A DNA stretch of 64,000 nucleotides from Streptomyces mutomycini (GCF_001700505.1 NZ_MAPV01000057.1:1-64000), one strand, 5' to 3'. Counted from the stretch's first letter, positions 39,510 through 49,784 are shown. The notes: generated by a model from the sequence alone, not told the origin. Numbers and translations are program-made.

Positions 39510-40409
39510 ATGGTCAGCGCACCGCACGAAGCGATGCACCGCATCTTTCAAAAAGAGCCGGGCCTGTTCTCCCGGCTCCCCGAAGTCCTCGGGCTCGAAC
39601 TTCCGCCCCTCGCGTCGGCAGAGCCTCTGACCGTCGACCTCACCGAGAACGAGCCGCTCGAACGGCGCGTCGACACCCTCCTGCGCATCGAGACGCAGAA
39701 CGACGGGCCCTTCCTCCTCATCGTCGAAGCGCAAGGCAAGAAGGACCCCGGCAAGACAGCCAGCTGGCCCTACTACGTCACGCACCTCAACAACAAGTAC
39801 CGGCTCCCCGTGCTGCTCCTCGTGATCTGCCAGGATCACGCGACCGCTGCGTGGGCGGCCCGGCCCCTCACCATCGGCCTGCCCCAATGGCCGACCGTCA
39901 CCACCCGTCCCCTGGTGGCGGGCCCCCACAACATGCCCGTCATCACCAATGTGGCCGAAGCCCGGAAGGACCTCGCGCTCGCCACACTCTCCGCGATTAC
40001 ACACGCAGACAATCCGGACGTCGATGCGATACTGAAGACGATGTCGGTCGCCCTGCGCGACACACCGGAATCGATCGCTGAACCTTTCGTCGAACTCATC
40101 GCACAAGGCTTGGGCAACCGCCCCGCCGCACAACAGTGGAGGAACCTGGTGGCCGTGGATCTCTCCTTCTACACCTCGCCGCTCTCCGAAGGAATCCGGG
40201 ACGAAGGCCGCGTCGAGGGCCGCGTGGAGAGTCGCGCCGAGGACGTCCTGCTCATCCTCGGCGCACGTGGCATCGAGATCACCGACGCCACCCGCGACAA
40301 GGTCACCACCTGCGATGACCCGGAGCTCCTCCGCCGATGGCTGTTGCGCGCAGCGATCGTCACCACCTCTGACGAGATCTTCGGCGAGGCGACCCCTGCC
40401 GATCGATGA
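39510..40409 (+). CDS. Rpn-like PD-(D/E)XK family protein
   Basis: A 299-residue protein of the recombination-promoting-nuclease/transposase-like PDDEXK family: LLRIETQNDGPFLLIVEAQGKKDPGKTASWPYYVTHLNNKY contains the catalytic-type IEAQxKxD variant (about 55-95). A C-terminal helical region follows, with the charged GIRDEGRVEGRVESRAEDVLLILGARGIE repeat that typifies Rpn tails. Rpn proteins are endonucleases linked to horizontal gene flow and phage response. It forms a pair with the winged-helix gene 16 bp upstream. A partial copy of its 3' end follows at 40461. Confidence 0.8.
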   Translation: MVSAPHEAMHRIFQKEPGLFSRLPEVLGLELPPLASAEPLTVDLTENEPLERRVDTLLRIETQNDGPFLLIVEAQGKKDPGKTASWPYYVTHLNNKYRLPVLLLVICQDHATAAWAARPLTIGLPQWPTVTTRPLVAGPHNMPVITNVAEARKDLALATLSAITHADNPDVDAILKTMSVALRDTPESIAEPFVELIAQGLGNRPAAQQWRNLVAVDLSFYTSPLSEGIRDEGRVEGRVESRAEDVLLILGARGIEITDATRDKVTTCDDPELLRRWLLRAAIVTTSDEIFGEATPADR

Positions 40410-40460
40410 CGTCGTTCCGGTGCCGGTTGGCCTTCGCGGGCTGCCGGCATCGGTTCCGCC

Positions 40461-40752
40461 CGGACAACGATGGAGGAACCTGGTGGCTGATCTTTCCTTC
40501 TACATCTCGCCTCTCTCCGAGGAGATCCGGGAGGAGGGCCGCGCGCAGGGCCGCGCGCAGGGCCGCGCGCAAGCTCGCGCCCAAAACATCCTGATCGTCC
40601 TCGGCGCACGTGGCATCGAGATCACCGGCGCCACCCGCGAGAAGATCACCACCTGCACCGACTCGGAACTGTCCCGCCAGTGGCTGATCCGTGCCGTCCA
40701 TGCCACCACCGCCGAAGAGATCTTCGGCGCGGAGGACCATCCGGACCGCTGA
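40461..40752 (+). pseudogene. Partial tandem copy of the Rpn-like gene (3' end), possibly translated from 40483
   Basis: From about 40461 the DNA repeats the 3' part of the preceding gene (GGAGGAACCTGGTGGC, LSFYISPLSEEIREEGR, LGARGIEITGATREKITTC, AEEIFGAEDHPDR against LSFYTSPLSEGIRDEGR, LGARGIEITDATRDKVTTC, SDEIFGEATPADR). The nuclease part is missing. GTG 40483 follows GGAGG by 6 nt and would give an 89-residue C-terminal domain alone. The charged stretch is expanded to GRAQGRAQGRAQARAQ by 12-bp repeats. It may be a decayed second gene or a stand-alone tail protein, like the internally started Rpn short forms. Confidence 0.65.
40537..40584 (+). repeat. 12-bp tandem repeat inside the Rpn-like tail
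   Basis: GGCCGCGCGCAG repeated: two exact units (40537-40560), one with a final A (40561-40572) and one degenerate (40573-40584). It encodes the GRAQ repeats and keeps frame, so it can change tail length by slippage. Confidence 0.75.
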
Positions 40753-40755
40753 CCC

Positions 40756-41529
40756 TCAGCCGTGCGCCGAGAGCGCCGCAGCGGTCTCCCGTGCGAACGC
40801 GTCCGGCTGGTCCAGCATGATGTTGTGCCCGCAGTCCGGGACCGGGACCACCCGCACACCGGCCTCGGAGAGGGTGTCGGCCCCGGCGGGGGAGCCGTCG
40901 GCCGCCGGGTACAGGAACGTTCGCGGGATGCTCAGCTCCACCAGCAGCTCACGCATCGTGGGAGTGGTCCCTCGGGTGAGGTGTACGGCGCTGCGGTGGA
41001 GGGCCTCCAGGCCGGTCAGACGCATCGTGGACCACCAGTGCGGGCCCGCCAGATCGCGGATGTGCTGCCAGCCGCCCGCCAGGAATTCGGGTTCGGAGAG
41101 GGCGGCGATCCCGCTGCTCCCCGGGGCGCCGGACACCGGCGTCACGGGGTCGAGATTCGCGTCCACCAGCACCAGGCGCGAGACCAGCCGTGGGTGACGG
41201 GACGCCAGGACCACCGCGACCGAACCGCCCATGCTGTGCGCGACCAACTCCGCGCCCGTGACGCCCGCGTACGTCAGGGCGGCAGCCAGCGCGTCGGCGT
41301 GTGATTCGAGGCGGTAGTCGAAGTCCGTCGGCCGGTCGCTGATGCCGTGCCCCAGCAGGTCGACGAGCAGCGACCTACGGCCGGTGAGCAGCGGATGGGC
41401 GGCCGCCTGTGCGAAGTAGGCGGGGGAGGTCGCGCCGAGGCCGTGCACATAGACACGGGCCGGCTCCTGCCCGGGCAGCTCCACCCAGCGGATCCGGTCG
41501 CCTCCGGGGGTCACGGCGGCGTCGTGCAC
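40756..41529 (-). CDS. Alpha/beta-hydrolase
   Basis: A 257-residue alpha/beta-hydrolase: oxyanion motif YVHGLGATSPAYF (about 27), nucleophile elbow LVAHSMGGSVAVVLA (Ser near 98), acid region TFLYPAADGSPAGAD and catalytic His in VPDCGHNIMLDQPDAFA. No signal peptide, so cytosolic. The best family label is a peptidase-S33/esterase-like hydrolase; the substrate is not known. GTG 41529 follows GGAGGAG by about 8 nt. The stop is 3 bp from that of the Rpn fragment, tail to tail. Divergent from the amylase across 455 bp. Confidence 0.88.
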   Translation of the reverse strand: MHDAAVTPGGDRIRWVELPGQEPARVYVHGLGATSPAYFAQAAAHPLLTGRRSLLVDLLGHGISDRPTDFDYRLESHADALAAALTYAGVTGAELVAHSMGGSVAVVLASRHPRLVSRLVLVDANLDPVTPVSGAPGSSGIAALSEPEFLAGGWQHIRDLAGPHWWSTMRLTGLEALHRSAVHLTRGTTPTMRELLVELSIPRTFLYPAADGSPAGADTLSEAGVRVVPVPDCGHNIMLDQPDAFARETAAALSAHG

Positions 41530-41580
41530 TCTTCACTCCTCCGGCTCGTCGGTGACCGGCAAACATAGCCCCCGCACGCC

Positions 41581-41659
41581 CGCCACGCACAGGAGAGGCC
41601 CCGAAGTCGGCCCGGGTTGGGCCGGCGGGGAAGCGACGTCGGGGCCTCTCCGTGGCGTG
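41581..41659. repeat. Large imperfect inverted repeat
   Basis: CGCCACG (41581-41587) and GAGAGGCCCCGA (41593-41604) pair with TCGGGGCCTCTC and CGTGGCG at 41639-41657. A 5-nt bulge lies on the left arm and a further GC-rich dyad lies inside. No gene on either strand ends here, so it is not an ordinary terminator. Confidence 0.7.
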
Positions 41660-41660
41660 A

Positions 41661-41721
41661 CCGGCCCGGCCGGACGGGCGCGTGGGGTCCGGATGACCGG
41701 ACCCCCGGCCGGCCGGGCCGG
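41661..41721. repeat. Nested perfect inverted repeats
   Basis: Outer arms of 13 bp (41661-41673, 41709-41721) and inner arms GGGGTCCGG / CCGGACCCC (41684-41692, 41697-41705) with a 4-nt loop, all perfect. It stands directly beside the preceding hairpin and shields the amylase promoter from upstream transcription, or could be extruded as a cruciform. Confidence 0.75.
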
Positions 41722-41752
41722 AGTCGGGATGAACTTAACAGCCCCGCAATAT

Positions 41753-41914
41753 CTTGCGTAAGCCCTTGCAGGAAGAAATCTCCGATATTTCAGCGAGGTG
41801 ATCGGGATGTAAGCGCACCATGTCCAGGGGGTTGACCAGGGCAGGTCAGGCTCGTACGGTCTGCTGCACCCCAGGTTTTGCATCCTTTCTGCAAGAACCT
41901 TCAAGAAGCCTTGA
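41753..41914 (+). promoter_or_regulatory. Alpha-amylase promoter with CTTGC-type operators
   Basis: TTGACC (41832-41837), 17-bp spacer, TACGGT (41855-41860): a canonical housekeeping promoter with a start point near 41867. CTTGCG (41753) and CTTGCA (41765) stand upstream as direct repeats. CTGCAAG (41889-41895) and TCAAG-N4-CTTGA (41901-41914) lie downstream of the start point. These match sequences at the malE promoter. In other Streptomyces amylase genes MalR/Reg1 is known to act at such sites. Confidence 0.7.
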
Positions 41915-41984
41915 CGGCACGGCGCGTTGCCAGGTGAGGCTGCTCCGCCATCCCCCGCACTTCCCCCACCGCAGGAGGAACGTC

Positions 41985-43700
41985 ATGGCACGCAGGCCCT
42001 TGTCTGCCGCGCTAGCGCTCGCCACGGGCGCCGCAGTCCTCGTTGTCCCCGCCGGGCTCGGCGCCGGGACCGCCCAAGCCGCACCGCCCGGCGAGAAGGA
42101 CGTCACCGCGGTGATGTTCGAGTGGAAGTTCGCCTCGGTCGCCAAGGCGTGCACCGACAGCCTCGGACCGGCCGGTTACGGCTACGTCCAGGTCTCGCCG
42201 CCCCAGGAGCACATCCAGGGTGCCCAGTGGTGGACCTCGTACCAGCCCGTCAGTTACAAGATCGCCGGCCGCCTCGGTGACCGTACGGCCTTCGCGAACA
42301 TGGTCAGTACGTGCCACAACGCGGGTGTGAAGGTCATCGCCGACTCAGTCATCAACCACATGTCGGCGGGCTCCGGCACGGGCACCGGCGGTTCCTCGTA
42401 CACGAAGTACAACTACCCGGGTACGTACTCGGTCAGCGACATGAACGACTGCCAGTCGCAGATCAACAACTACGGCGACCGCGGCAACGTCCAGAACTGC
42501 GAACTGGTCGGCCTGGCCGACCTGGACACCGGCGAGGACTACGTACGCGGCAAGATAGCCGGGTACCTCAACGACCTGCTGTCCCTCGGCGTCGACGGCT
42601 TCCGTATCGACGCCGCCAAGCACATGCCGGCCGCCGACCTCGCGAACATCAAGTCCCGGCTCAGCAACCCCGGCGTCTACTGGAAGCACGAGGCGATCTA
42701 CGGCGCCGGCGAGGCCGTCTCGCCCTCCGAGTACCTCGGCAGCGGCGACGTCCAGGAGTTCCGTTACGGCCGCGGCCTCAAGCAGGTCTTCAACAACGAG
42801 AACCTCGCCCACCTCAAGAACTTCGGCGAGGGCTGGGGCTTCATGGAGTCGGGCAAGTCCGCCGTCTTCGTCGACAACCACGACACCGAGCGCGGCGGCG
42901 ACACCCTGAACTACAAGGACGGCGCCAACTACACCCTGGCGAGCGTCTTCATGCTGGCCTACCCCTATGGCTCCCCGGACGTCCACTCCGGCTACGAGTG
43001 GTCCGACAAGGACGCCGGCCCGCCCAACGGCGGCCAGGTGAACGCCTGTTACAGCGACGGCTGGAAGTGCCAGCACTCCTGGCGCGAGATCTCCTCCATG
43101 GTCGGCTTCCGCAACGCCGCCCGGGGCCAGGCCGTCTCGAACTGGTGGGACAACGGCGGCGACCAGATCGCCTTCGGCCGGGGCTCCAAGGCGTACGTCG
43201 CCATCAACCACGAGGGCTCCTCGCTGACCCGTACGTTCCAGACGTCGCTGCCCGCCGGTGACTACTGCGACGTGCAGTCCGGCAAGGGCGTCACCGTCAA
43301 CGGCTCCGGACAGTTCACCGCCACCCTCGGCGCGAACACCGCCCTCGCCCTGCACGCCGGCGCCCGGACCTGCTCGGGCGGAGGCACCGCCCCGGGAACG
43401 GGTGACTCCGGCGCCTCCTTCGGCGTCAACGCCACCACCCAGTCCGGCCAGAACATCTACGTCACCGGCAACCAGGCCGCCCTCGGCAACTGGGCCCCGG
43501 GCAGCGCGCTGAAGCTCGACCCGGCGACGTACCCCGTCTGGAAGCTCGACGTGGCCCTGCCCGCCGGTACGGCGTTCCAGTACAAGTACCTCCGCAAGGA
43601 CGCCGCAGGCAACGTCACCTGGGAGAGCGGCGCCAACCGCACCGCCACCGTGCCTGCCTCCGGCAAGGTCGCGCTGACCGCCGACGTCTGGCGCAGCTGA
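41985..43700 (+). CDS. Secreted alpha-amylase with CBM20
   Basis: A 571-residue extracellular enzyme. Signal peptide to about residue 32 ([13 protein letters not shown]), a GH13 (subfamily of animal-type/Streptomyces amylases) catalytic domain about 35-390, with [11 protein letters not shown] (nucleophile Asp near 207), EAIYGAGE (acid/base Glu) and VDNHDTERG; a beta domain C; then a starch-binding CBM20 (about 475-571: [25 protein letters not shown]). ATG 41985 follows AGGAGGA by 5 nt; the open frame upstream crosses the promoter and is rejected. It liberates the maltodextrins taken up by MalEFG. Confidence 0.96.
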   Translation: MARRPLSAALALATGAAVLVVPAGLGAGTAQAAPPGEKDVTAVMFEWKFASVAKACTDSLGPAGYGYVQVSPPQEHIQGAQWWTSYQPVSYKIAGRLGDRTAFANMVSTCHNAGVKVIADSVINHMSAGSGTGTGGSSYTKYNYPGTYSVSDMNDCQSQINNYGDRGNVQNCELVGLADLDTGEDYVRGKIAGYLNDLLSLGVDGFRIDAAKHMPAADLANIKSRLSNPGVYWKHEAIYGAGEAVSPSEYLGSGDVQEFRYGRGLKQVFNNENLAHLKNFGEGWGFMESGKSAVFVDNHDTERGGDTLNYKDGANYTLASVFMLAYPYGSPDVHSGYEWSDKDAGPPNGGQVNACYSDGWKCQHSWREISSMVGFRNAARGQAVSNWWDNGGDQIAFGRGSKAYVAINHEGSSLTRTFQTSLPAGDYCDVQSGKGVTVNGSGQFTATLGANTALALHAGARTCSGGGTAPGTGDSGASFGVNATTQSGQNIYVTGNQAALGNWAPGSALKLDPATYPVWKLDVALPAGTAFQYKYLRKDAAGNVTWESGANRTATVPASGKVALTADVWRS

Positions 43701-43711
43701 TCATCCACCTG

Positions 43712-43749
43712 GCGGGCCGGGGACGCGAGGGTGAGCGTCCCCGGCCCGC
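43712..43749 (+). terminator. Hairpin between amylase and pullulanase genes
   Basis: A perfect 15-bp inverted repeat (43712-43726, 43735-43749) with an 8-nt loop, 11 bp after the amylase stop. The next gene begins 47 bp later without an obvious promoter, so it may depend on read-through past this hairpin. Confidence 0.8.
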
Positions 43750-43795
43750 ACCGCTCCACACCGCCAGATCCCCGAAAGCCGAGGAGTACCCGCCC

Positions 43796-46700
43796 GTGTC
43801 CCGAACCACCCTCCGGCGGGGGGCCGTCGCCGCACTGTGCGCGGCGCTGCTCCCCGTCGTGCCGGCGGCCTCCGCGTCCGCCGCGCCCAGACCCCCGTCC
43901 CCGCCCTCGGACGCGGAACTCGCGAAGGAGCCGGCCAGGCACGACCTGACCCGCGAGCAGTTCTACTTCGTGCTGCCCGACCGCTTCGCAAACGGCGACA
44001 CGTCCAACGACCGCGGCGGGCTCACCGGTTCGCGGATGGAGACGGGCTTCGACCCCACTGACAAGGGCTTCTACCAGGGCGGCGACCTCAAGGGCCTCAC
44101 CCAGCGGCTCGACTACATCAAGGGCCTCGGCACCACCGCGATCTGGCTCGCCCCGATCTTCAAGAACCGGCCCGTGCAGGGCGCCGGTGACAACGCGTCG
44201 GCCGGCTACCACGGCTACTGGATCACAGACTTCACCCAGGTCGACCCGCACTTCGGGACCAACGCCGACCTCACGAAGCTGATCGACAAGGCCCACGGCA
44301 AGGGCATGAAGGTCTTCTTCGACGTCATCACCAACCACACCGCGGACACCGTCGACTACGCCGAGAAGAAGTACGGCTACAAGCCCAAGGGCGCCTTCCC
44401 GTACCTCGACGAGGACGGCCGCCCGTTCGACGACAGCCAGGGCATGGCGGAGGTGGACGCCGACTCCTTCCCGTACACCCCGCAGAACACCGGGAAGAAG
44501 GTCCCGGCCTGGCTCAACGACAGCACGATGTACCACAACAGGGGCGATTCGACCTACGCGGGCGAGTCCACCGAGTACGGCGACTTCTCCGGCCTCGACG
44601 ACCTGTGGACCGAGCGCCCCGAGGTCGTCTCCGGCATGGAGAAGATCTACGAGAAGTGGGTCCGCGACTTCGGCATCGACGGCTTCCGCATCGACACCGT
44701 CAAGCACGTCGACATGGACTTCTGGACCCAGTGGGCCACCGCCCTCGACGACTACGCGGCGAAGCGCGGCCGCGACGACTTCTTCATGTTCGGCGAGGTC
44801 TACTCCGCCGACACCGCGATCACCTCGCCCTACGTGACGCGGGGCAGGCTCGACGCCACGCTCGACTTCCCCTTCCAGGAAGCCGCCCGGCAGTACGCCT
44901 CCCAGGGCGCCCCGGCCTCGAAGCTCGCAGCGGTCTACGGTGACGACTACCGCTACACCACCGACAAGGCCAACGCCTACGAGCAGGTGACCTTCCTCGG
45001 CAACCACGACATGGGCCGGATCGGCACCTTCCTGAAGCAGGACAACCCGGAGGCCGGCGACGCCGAGCTCACGGACCGCGCCCGCCTCGCCAACGAGCTG
45101 ATGTTCCTCGGCCGCGGCAACCCGGTGATCTACTACGGCGACGAGCAGGGTTACACCGGAGCGGGCGGCGACAAGGACGCCCGCCAGACGCTCTTCGCCT
45201 CGAAGACCGCCGACTACCTCGACGACGACCAGCTGGGCACCGACCGCACGCATGCCTCCGACGCGTACGACACCGCCCACCCGCTCTACCGCTCCATAGC
45301 GGCCCTGTCGAAGCTCACCCGGGAGCACCCGGCGCTGCGTGACGGCACCCAGACCGAGCGGTACTCCAAGGGCTCCGTCCACGCCTTCTCGCGCACCGAC
45401 ACCAAGAAGCCGTACGAGTACGTCGTCGCCACGAACAACTCCTCCGAGGCGAGCACCGTCGAGCTGCCCACCGCATCGGCCGGCATGAACTTCCGTACGC
45501 TGTACGGCGGTTCCGGCACCGTGCGTAGTGGAGCGGACAAGACGGCCAAGGTCACGGTGCCCGCGCTCTCCAGCATCGTGCTCCGCGCCGACAAACCGCT
45601 CGATGCCCCCGCCGCCAAGCCCTCGGTCACCCTGGTGGCCCCGGCAGCCGGAGCCACCGGCACCGTCGAGATCAGCGCCGACGTGGACGGCGGGGATCTG
45701 AACCGCGTCGTGTTCGCCGCGCAGACCGGCAACGGCAAGTGGCGCACCCTCGGCTCCGCCGACCACGCCCCGTACAAGGTCACCCAGCACCTCGACGAGT
45801 CGGTGAAGGCCGGGACCGCGCTGCGCTACAAGGCCGTCGTCGTCGACCGCGCCGGGCGCACCGCCGGCGACACCGCGTCGACCACCGCGGGCCAGGCCCC
45901 GGCCACCCCGAAGCCCGTCGCCGTCGAACGCGACCACGCCGTCGTCCACTACAAGCGCGCGGACGGCTACTACGAGGGCTGGCAGCTGAAGTCCGGTGGG
46001 AAGACCGCCGACTTCATCGGGCGGGACGCCTACGGCGCCTTCGCCTGGATCGACCTCGACGAGGGCGCGTCCTCGGTTCCGTATAAGGTCGAGAAGAACG
46101 GCACGGCCGACGGGCCCGGGCGCACCATCGACCTCGCGAGGACCGGCCAGGTCTGGATCGAGCAGGGCAAGGACGAGCAGACCGCCGAGGCTCCCGGGAC
46201 CCCGCCGCAGGACACCGGAAAGGCCGTCCTGCACTACCACCGCGCCGACGGCGACTACGACGGCTGGGGCCTGCACACCTGGACGGGCGCCGCAGCGCCC
46301 ACGGACTGGGCCAAGCCGCTGGAGCCCTCGAAGACCGACGCCTACGGTGTGACCTTCGAGGTCCCGCTCACCGACGGTGCCACCTCGCTCAGCTACATCC
46401 TCCACAAGGGCGACGAGAAGGACCTCCCGAGCGACCAGTCCCTCGACATCGCCTCGCACGGGCGCGAGGTCTGGATGCTCGGCGGCAAGCCCGGCTATCT
46501 GCTCCCGCAGGCCGGCGGGGTGCCGACGCCCGACCTCACCAAGGCCGAGGCGCAGTGGATCGACGCGAACACCGTCGTCTGGAAGGTGAAGGCCACCGAC
46601 GCCACCAGCCAGCAGCTCGTGTACGCGAAGAACGGCGGGATCTCCGTCGTCGACGGCGCGCTCTCCGAGGAGGGGCAGTGGCTCCGGCTCGGCGCCACCG

Positions 46701-49102
46701 AACTCACCGACGCGCAGAAGGCGAAGTACCCGCACCTGGGGGACTATCCGGCGTTCACCGTCGACACCCGTGACCGGGACAGGGTCCGCGAGTCCCTGCG
46801 CGGCCAGCTGATCGCCACCCAGCGCGCCGCCAACGGCGCCCTGCTCGCCGCCACCGGCGTACAGACAGCGGGTGTCCTGGACGAGCTGTACGGGAAGGCC
46901 GCGAGCAGCGCCTCCCTCGGGCCCGTCTTCCGCAAGGGCAGCCCGACGCTCTCCGTGTGGGCGCCCACCGCCCGCACGGTCTCGCTCGAAATGGACGGGA
47001 AGACCGTCCCGATGCGGCGCGACGACCGCACCGGCGTCTGGTCGGTCGCGGGTAAGAAGTCCTGGACGGGCAAGCCCTACCGCTACGCCGTCCAGGTCTG
47101 GGCGCCCACCGTCCAGAAGCTGGTCACCAACAAGGTCACCGACCCCTACTCCACCGCCCTGACCGCCGACTCCGCCCGCAGCCTCGTCGTCGACCTCGAC
47201 GACCCGGAGCTCGCCCCGAGCGGCTGGTCCGCGCTGAAGAAGCCCGCCGCCGTGCCGCTGCGGGACGCCCAGATCCAGGAGCTGCACGTCCGTGACTTCT
47301 CGGTCACGGACACCACGTCGAAGCACCCCGGCGAGTACCTCGCCTTCACCGATTCCCGCTCCGACGGGATGAAGCACCTCAAGGAGCTCGCGGACTCCGG
47401 CACCAGCTACGTCCACCTGCTGCCGGTCTTCGACATCGGGACGATCCCCGAGAAGAAGTCCGACCAGCAGCAGCCGGCCTGCGACCTGTCCGCACACGCC
47501 CCCGACTCGGAGGAGCAGCAGGCCTGCGTCACCAAGGCCGCCGCGAAGGACGCCTTCAACTGGGGCTACGACCCGCTGCACTACACCGTCCCCGAAGGCT
47601 CCTACGCCTCCGACCCGGACGGCACGAAGCGCACCACCGAGTTCCGGCAGATGGTCCAGGGGCTCAACGGCGCCGGGCTGCGGACCGTCATGGACGTCGT
47701 CTACAACCACACCGTCGCCTCCGGCCAGGACGACAAGTCCGTCCTCGACAAGATCGTGCCCGGCTACTACCAGCGGCTCCTGGAGGACGGCACCGTCGCC
47801 ACCTCGACGTGCTGCGCCAACACCGCGCCCGAGAACACCATGATGGGCAAGCTCGTCGTGGACTCGGTCGTCACCTGGGCCAAGGAGTACAAGGTCGACG
47901 GCTTCCGCTTCGACCTCATGGGACACCACCCCAAGGCCAACGTCCTCGCCGTCCGCAAGGCCCTCGACGAGCTGACCGTCGCGAAGGACGGCGTCGACGG
48001 AAGTAAGATCATCCTGTACGGCGAGGGCTGGAACTTCGGCGAGATCGCCGACGACGCCCGCTTCGTCCAGGCCACCCAGAAGAACATGGCCGGCACCGGC
48101 ATCGCCACCTTCTCCGACCGGGCCCGCGACGCCGTGCGCGGCGGCGGCCCCTTCGACGAGGACCCCGGCGTCCAGGGCTTCGCCTCCGGCCTCTACACCG
48201 ACCCCAACACCTCGGCCGCCAACGGCACCGAGGCCGAACAGAAGGCCCGGCTGCTCCACTACCAGGACCTGATCAAGGTCGGCCTCACCGGCAACCTCGC
48301 CGACTACACCTTCACCGACACCCAGGGCCGCACGGTCAAGGGCTCGGCCGTCGACTACAACGGCGCCCCCGCCGGTTACGCGGCGGTGCCCGGTGACGCG
48401 CTCGCCTACGCCGACGCCCACGACAACGAAACCCTCTACGACGCCCTCGCGTTCAAGCTCCCGGCGGACACCACGGCAGCCGACCGGGCCCGCATGCAGG
48501 TCCTGGCGATGGCGACCGCCGCGCTCTCCCAGGGACCGGCGCTCTCCCAGGCCGGCACCGACCTGCTGCGCTCCAAGTCGCTGGACCGCAACTCCTACGA
48601 CAGCGGCGACTGGTTCAACGCGCTGCACTGGGACTGCCGCAAGGGCAACGGCTTCGGCCGGGGACTGCCGCCCGCCGCCGACAACAAGGACAAGTGGTCC
48701 TACGGGAAGCCGCTGCTGACCGCCCCTGGGCTCACCCCCGGGTGCGCACAGATCACCGGCGCCTCCGCCGCGTACCAGGACCTGCTCACCATCCGCACCA
48801 CCGAGAAGGACTTCGGCCTCGCCACCGCCGGGCAGGTCCAGGACACCCTGTCCTTCCCGCTCTCCGGCAAGGAGGAGACGCCCGGGGTGATCACGATGCG
48901 CCTCGGTAAGCTGGTCGTCGTCATGAACGCCACCCCCGGCACGCAGAGCCAGGACGTCCCCGAGCTGGCCGGGAAGGCGTACGCCCTCCACCCCGTCCAG
49001 GCGGCGGGCGCGGACAGCACGGTCAAGAAGTCCTCGTACGAGGGGAAGTCGGGCAGCTTCACCGTGCCGGGGCGCACGGTCGCCGTGTTCTCCCAGCGCT
49101 GA
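43796..49102 (+). CDS. Secreted two-catalytic-domain alpha-amylase/pullulanase
   Basis: A 1768-residue extracellular enzyme. Signal peptide 1 to about 29; first GH13 domain about 50-590 with [11 protein letters not shown] (Asp near 297), FGEVYSAD (Glu near 333) and LGNHDMGR; an Ig-like part ([24 protein letters not shown]); two starch-binding PUD/CBM41 modules (about 712-795, 808-900); a CBM48/isoamylase N-domain ([18 protein letters not shown], near 1050); and a pullulanase GH13 domain ([24 protein letters not shown] near 1370, [10 protein letters not shown] near 1408, [10 protein letters not shown] near 1542) with a C-terminal DUF3372-like region. Both active sites look intact. GTG 43796 has GAGGAG 9 nt upstream. 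It cuts alpha-1,4 and alpha-1,6 bonds. Confidence 0.95.
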   Translation: MSRTTLRRGAVAALCAALLPVVPAASASAAPRPPSPPSDAELAKEPARHDLTREQFYFVLPDRFANGDTSNDRGGLTGSRMETGFDPTDKGFYQGGDLKGLTQRLDYIKGLGTTAIWLAPIFKNRPVQGAGDNASAGYHGYWITDFTQVDPHFGTNADLTKLIDKAHGKGMKVFFDVITNHTADTVDYAEKKYGYKPKGAFPYLDEDGRPFDDSQGMAEVDADSFPYTPQNTGKKVPAWLNDSTMYHNRGDSTYAGESTEYGDFSGLDDLWTERPEVVSGMEKIYEKWVRDFGIDGFRIDTVKHVDMDFWTQWATALDDYAAKRGRDDFFMFGEVYSADTAITSPYVTRGRLDATLDFPFQEAARQYASQGAPASKLAAVYGDDYRYTTDKANAYEQVTFLGNHDMGRIGTFLKQDNPEAGDAELTDRARLANELMFLGRGNPVIYYGDEQGYTGAGGDKDARQTLFASKTADYLDDDQLGTDRTHASDAYDTAHPLYRSIAALSKLTREHPALRDGTQTERYSKGSVHAFSRTDTKKPYEYVVATNNSSEASTVELPTASAGMNFRTLYGGSGTVRSGADKTAKVTVPALSSIVLRADKPLDAPAAKPSVTLVAPAAGATGTVEISADVDGGDLNRVVFAAQTGNGKWRTLGSADHAPYKVTQHLDESVKAGTALRYKAVVVDRAGRTAGDTASTTAGQAPATPKPVAVERDHAVVHYKRADGYYEGWQLKSGGKTADFIGRDAYGAFAWIDLDEGASSVPYKVEKNGTADGPGRTIDLARTGQVWIEQGKDEQTAEAPGTPPQDTGKAVLHYHRADGDYDGWGLHTWTGAAAPTDWAKPLEPSKTDAYGVTFEVPLTDGATSLSYILHKGDEKDLPSDQSLDIASHGREVWMLGGKPGYLLPQAGGVPTPDLTKAEAQWIDANTVVWKVKATDATSQQLVYAKNGGISVVDGALSEEGQWLRLGATELTDAQKAKYPHLGDYPAFTVDTRDRDRVRESLRGQLIATQRAANGALLAATGVQTAGVLDELYGKAASSASLGPVFRKGSPTLSVWAPTARTVSLEMDGKTVPMRRDDRTGVWSVAGKKSWTGKPYRYAVQVWAPTVQKLVTNKVTDPYSTALTADSARSLVVDLDDPELAPSGWSALKKPAAVPLRDAQIQELHVRDFSVTDTTSKHPGEYLAFTDSRSDGMKHLKELADSGTSYVHLLPVFDIGTIPEKKSDQQQPACDLSAHAPDSEEQQACVTKAAAKDAFNWGYDPLHYTVPEGSYASDPDGTKRTTEFRQMVQGLNGAGLRTVMDVVYNHTVASGQDDKSVLDKIVPGYYQRLLEDGTVATSTCCANTAPENTMMGKLVVDSVVTWAKEYKVDGFRFDLMGHHPKANVLAVRKALDELTVAKDGVDGSKIILYGEGWNFGEIADDARFVQATQKNMAGTGIATFSDRARDAVRGGGPFDEDPGVQGFASGLYTDPNTSAANGTEAEQKARLLHYQDLIKVGLTGNLADYTFTDTQGRTVKGSAVDYNGAPAGYAAVPGDALAYADAHDNETLYDALAFKLPADTTAADRARMQVLAMATAALSQGPALSQAGTDLLRSKSLDRNSYDSGDWFNALHWDCRKGNGFGRGLPPAADNKDKWSYGKPLLTAPGLTPGCAQITGASAAYQDLLTIRTTEKDFGLATAGQVQDTLSFPLSGKEETPGVITMRLGKLVVVMNATPGTQSQDVPELAGKAYALHPVQAAGADSTVKKSSYEGKSGSFTVPGRTVAVFSQR

Positions 49103-49115
49103 CGCCCCGCCCCAC

Positions 49116-49162
49116 CGGCCGGTCCCGGCTCCCCGCCCTCGGGCGGGAGCCGGGACCGGCCG
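49116..49162 (+). terminator. Hairpin after the amylase/pullulanase gene
   Basis: A perfect 18-bp inverted repeat (49116-49133, 49145-49162) with an 11-nt loop, followed by CTTTCTGC. Confidence 0.85.
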
Positions 49163-49238
49163 CTTTCTGCGCGGTGACCGTGCTTAGGTGAGGACTACAG
49201 CGGCAGGGGTGTGCGGGCTCTCGCCGGCCCCTGGTCCG

Positions 49239-49784
49239 TCACCTGCGCCCACCGAACTCCCAGTCATGAACTTCTATGCCGGCATACCGGTCCGGCGTCA
49301 GGACGGCACGCGCCGTATCCGGGTCGGAAGCCGTGAGCAGCGCCGCCGTACCCAGCCAGGTGGCGCCGTCGTCGGACAGCAGCGGCCCGTACGCGATCAG
49401 CTCGTCACGGCCGGGCGGCACCGCGAGGTCGGCGGGCCGGCCCGAGCCGAGCCCGAGCACCAGGTAGCGGTTGCCACGGGTCCGGTCACCGGGGAAGTCC
49501 CACATGGTGCGCCCCAGCAGGTTGCGCCACCGGCGCAGCAGTACGTCCCGGTAGGCGCCGGCCTGGTAGTTGGGCTCGTCGAATGCGAACGTGCGGGCGG
49601 TGGCGGCATCGGGCAGGTCGACGATGTGCACGCTGCCCGTGGGCGTCTCGTCGCCGGCGAAGGTCGGGCCGCGAGCGATCAACTCCTCGGCGTACCGGTC
49701 CATGTAGGACCAGTGCTCTTCCACGAGCTCGTTGCGTAACGTGAGGGAGCCGGGCCGGTCGCGGTGGTAACAGAAGAACTCCAT
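49239..49784 (-). CDS. YCII-related domain protein
   Basis: A 181-residue protein in two halves. The first is a YCII-type ferredoxin-like fold (MEFFCYHRDRPGS, ELVEEHWSYMDRYAEELIARGPTF, GSVHIVDLPDAATARTFAFDEPNYQAG). The second resembles a degenerate repeat of the same fold. The His in EEHW and the Asp are the usual conserved YCII residues. Function unknown; members may be small enzymes. ATG 49784 is chosen because the long frame upstream crosses the divergent promoter. Codon 16 is TTA, so translation should need the bldA tRNA. Confidence 0.85.
   Translation of the reverse strand: MEFFCYHRDRPGSLTLRNELVEEHWSYMDRYAEELIARGPTFAGDETPTGSVHIVDLPDAATARTFAFDEPNYQAGAYRDVLLRRWRNLLGRTMWDFPGDRTRGNRYLVLGLGSGRPADLAVPPGRDELIAYGPLLSDDGATWLGTAALLTASDPDTARAVLTPDRYAGIEVHDWEFGGRR

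Larger units (their letters stand above)
41530..41984. other. Intergenic region between hydrolase and alpha-amylase
   Basis: 455 bp without a gene. It holds two very large hairpins (41581-41659 and 41661-41721), then CTTGC-type boxes, the amylase promoter and its operator, and the amylase ribosome binding site (AGGAGGA, 41973-41979). Confidence 0.7.

Noticed and set aside
41820..41984. N-terminal extension of the alpha-amylase
   Set aside because: Contains the promoter; the signal peptide begins at ATG 41985 after AGGAGGA.
43457..48991. Open frame of 1844 codons antisense to the amylase/pullulanase gene
   Set aside because: It is a mirror of the GC3 bias of the sense gene, has no domain likeness, and the sense protein has complete catalytic motifs.
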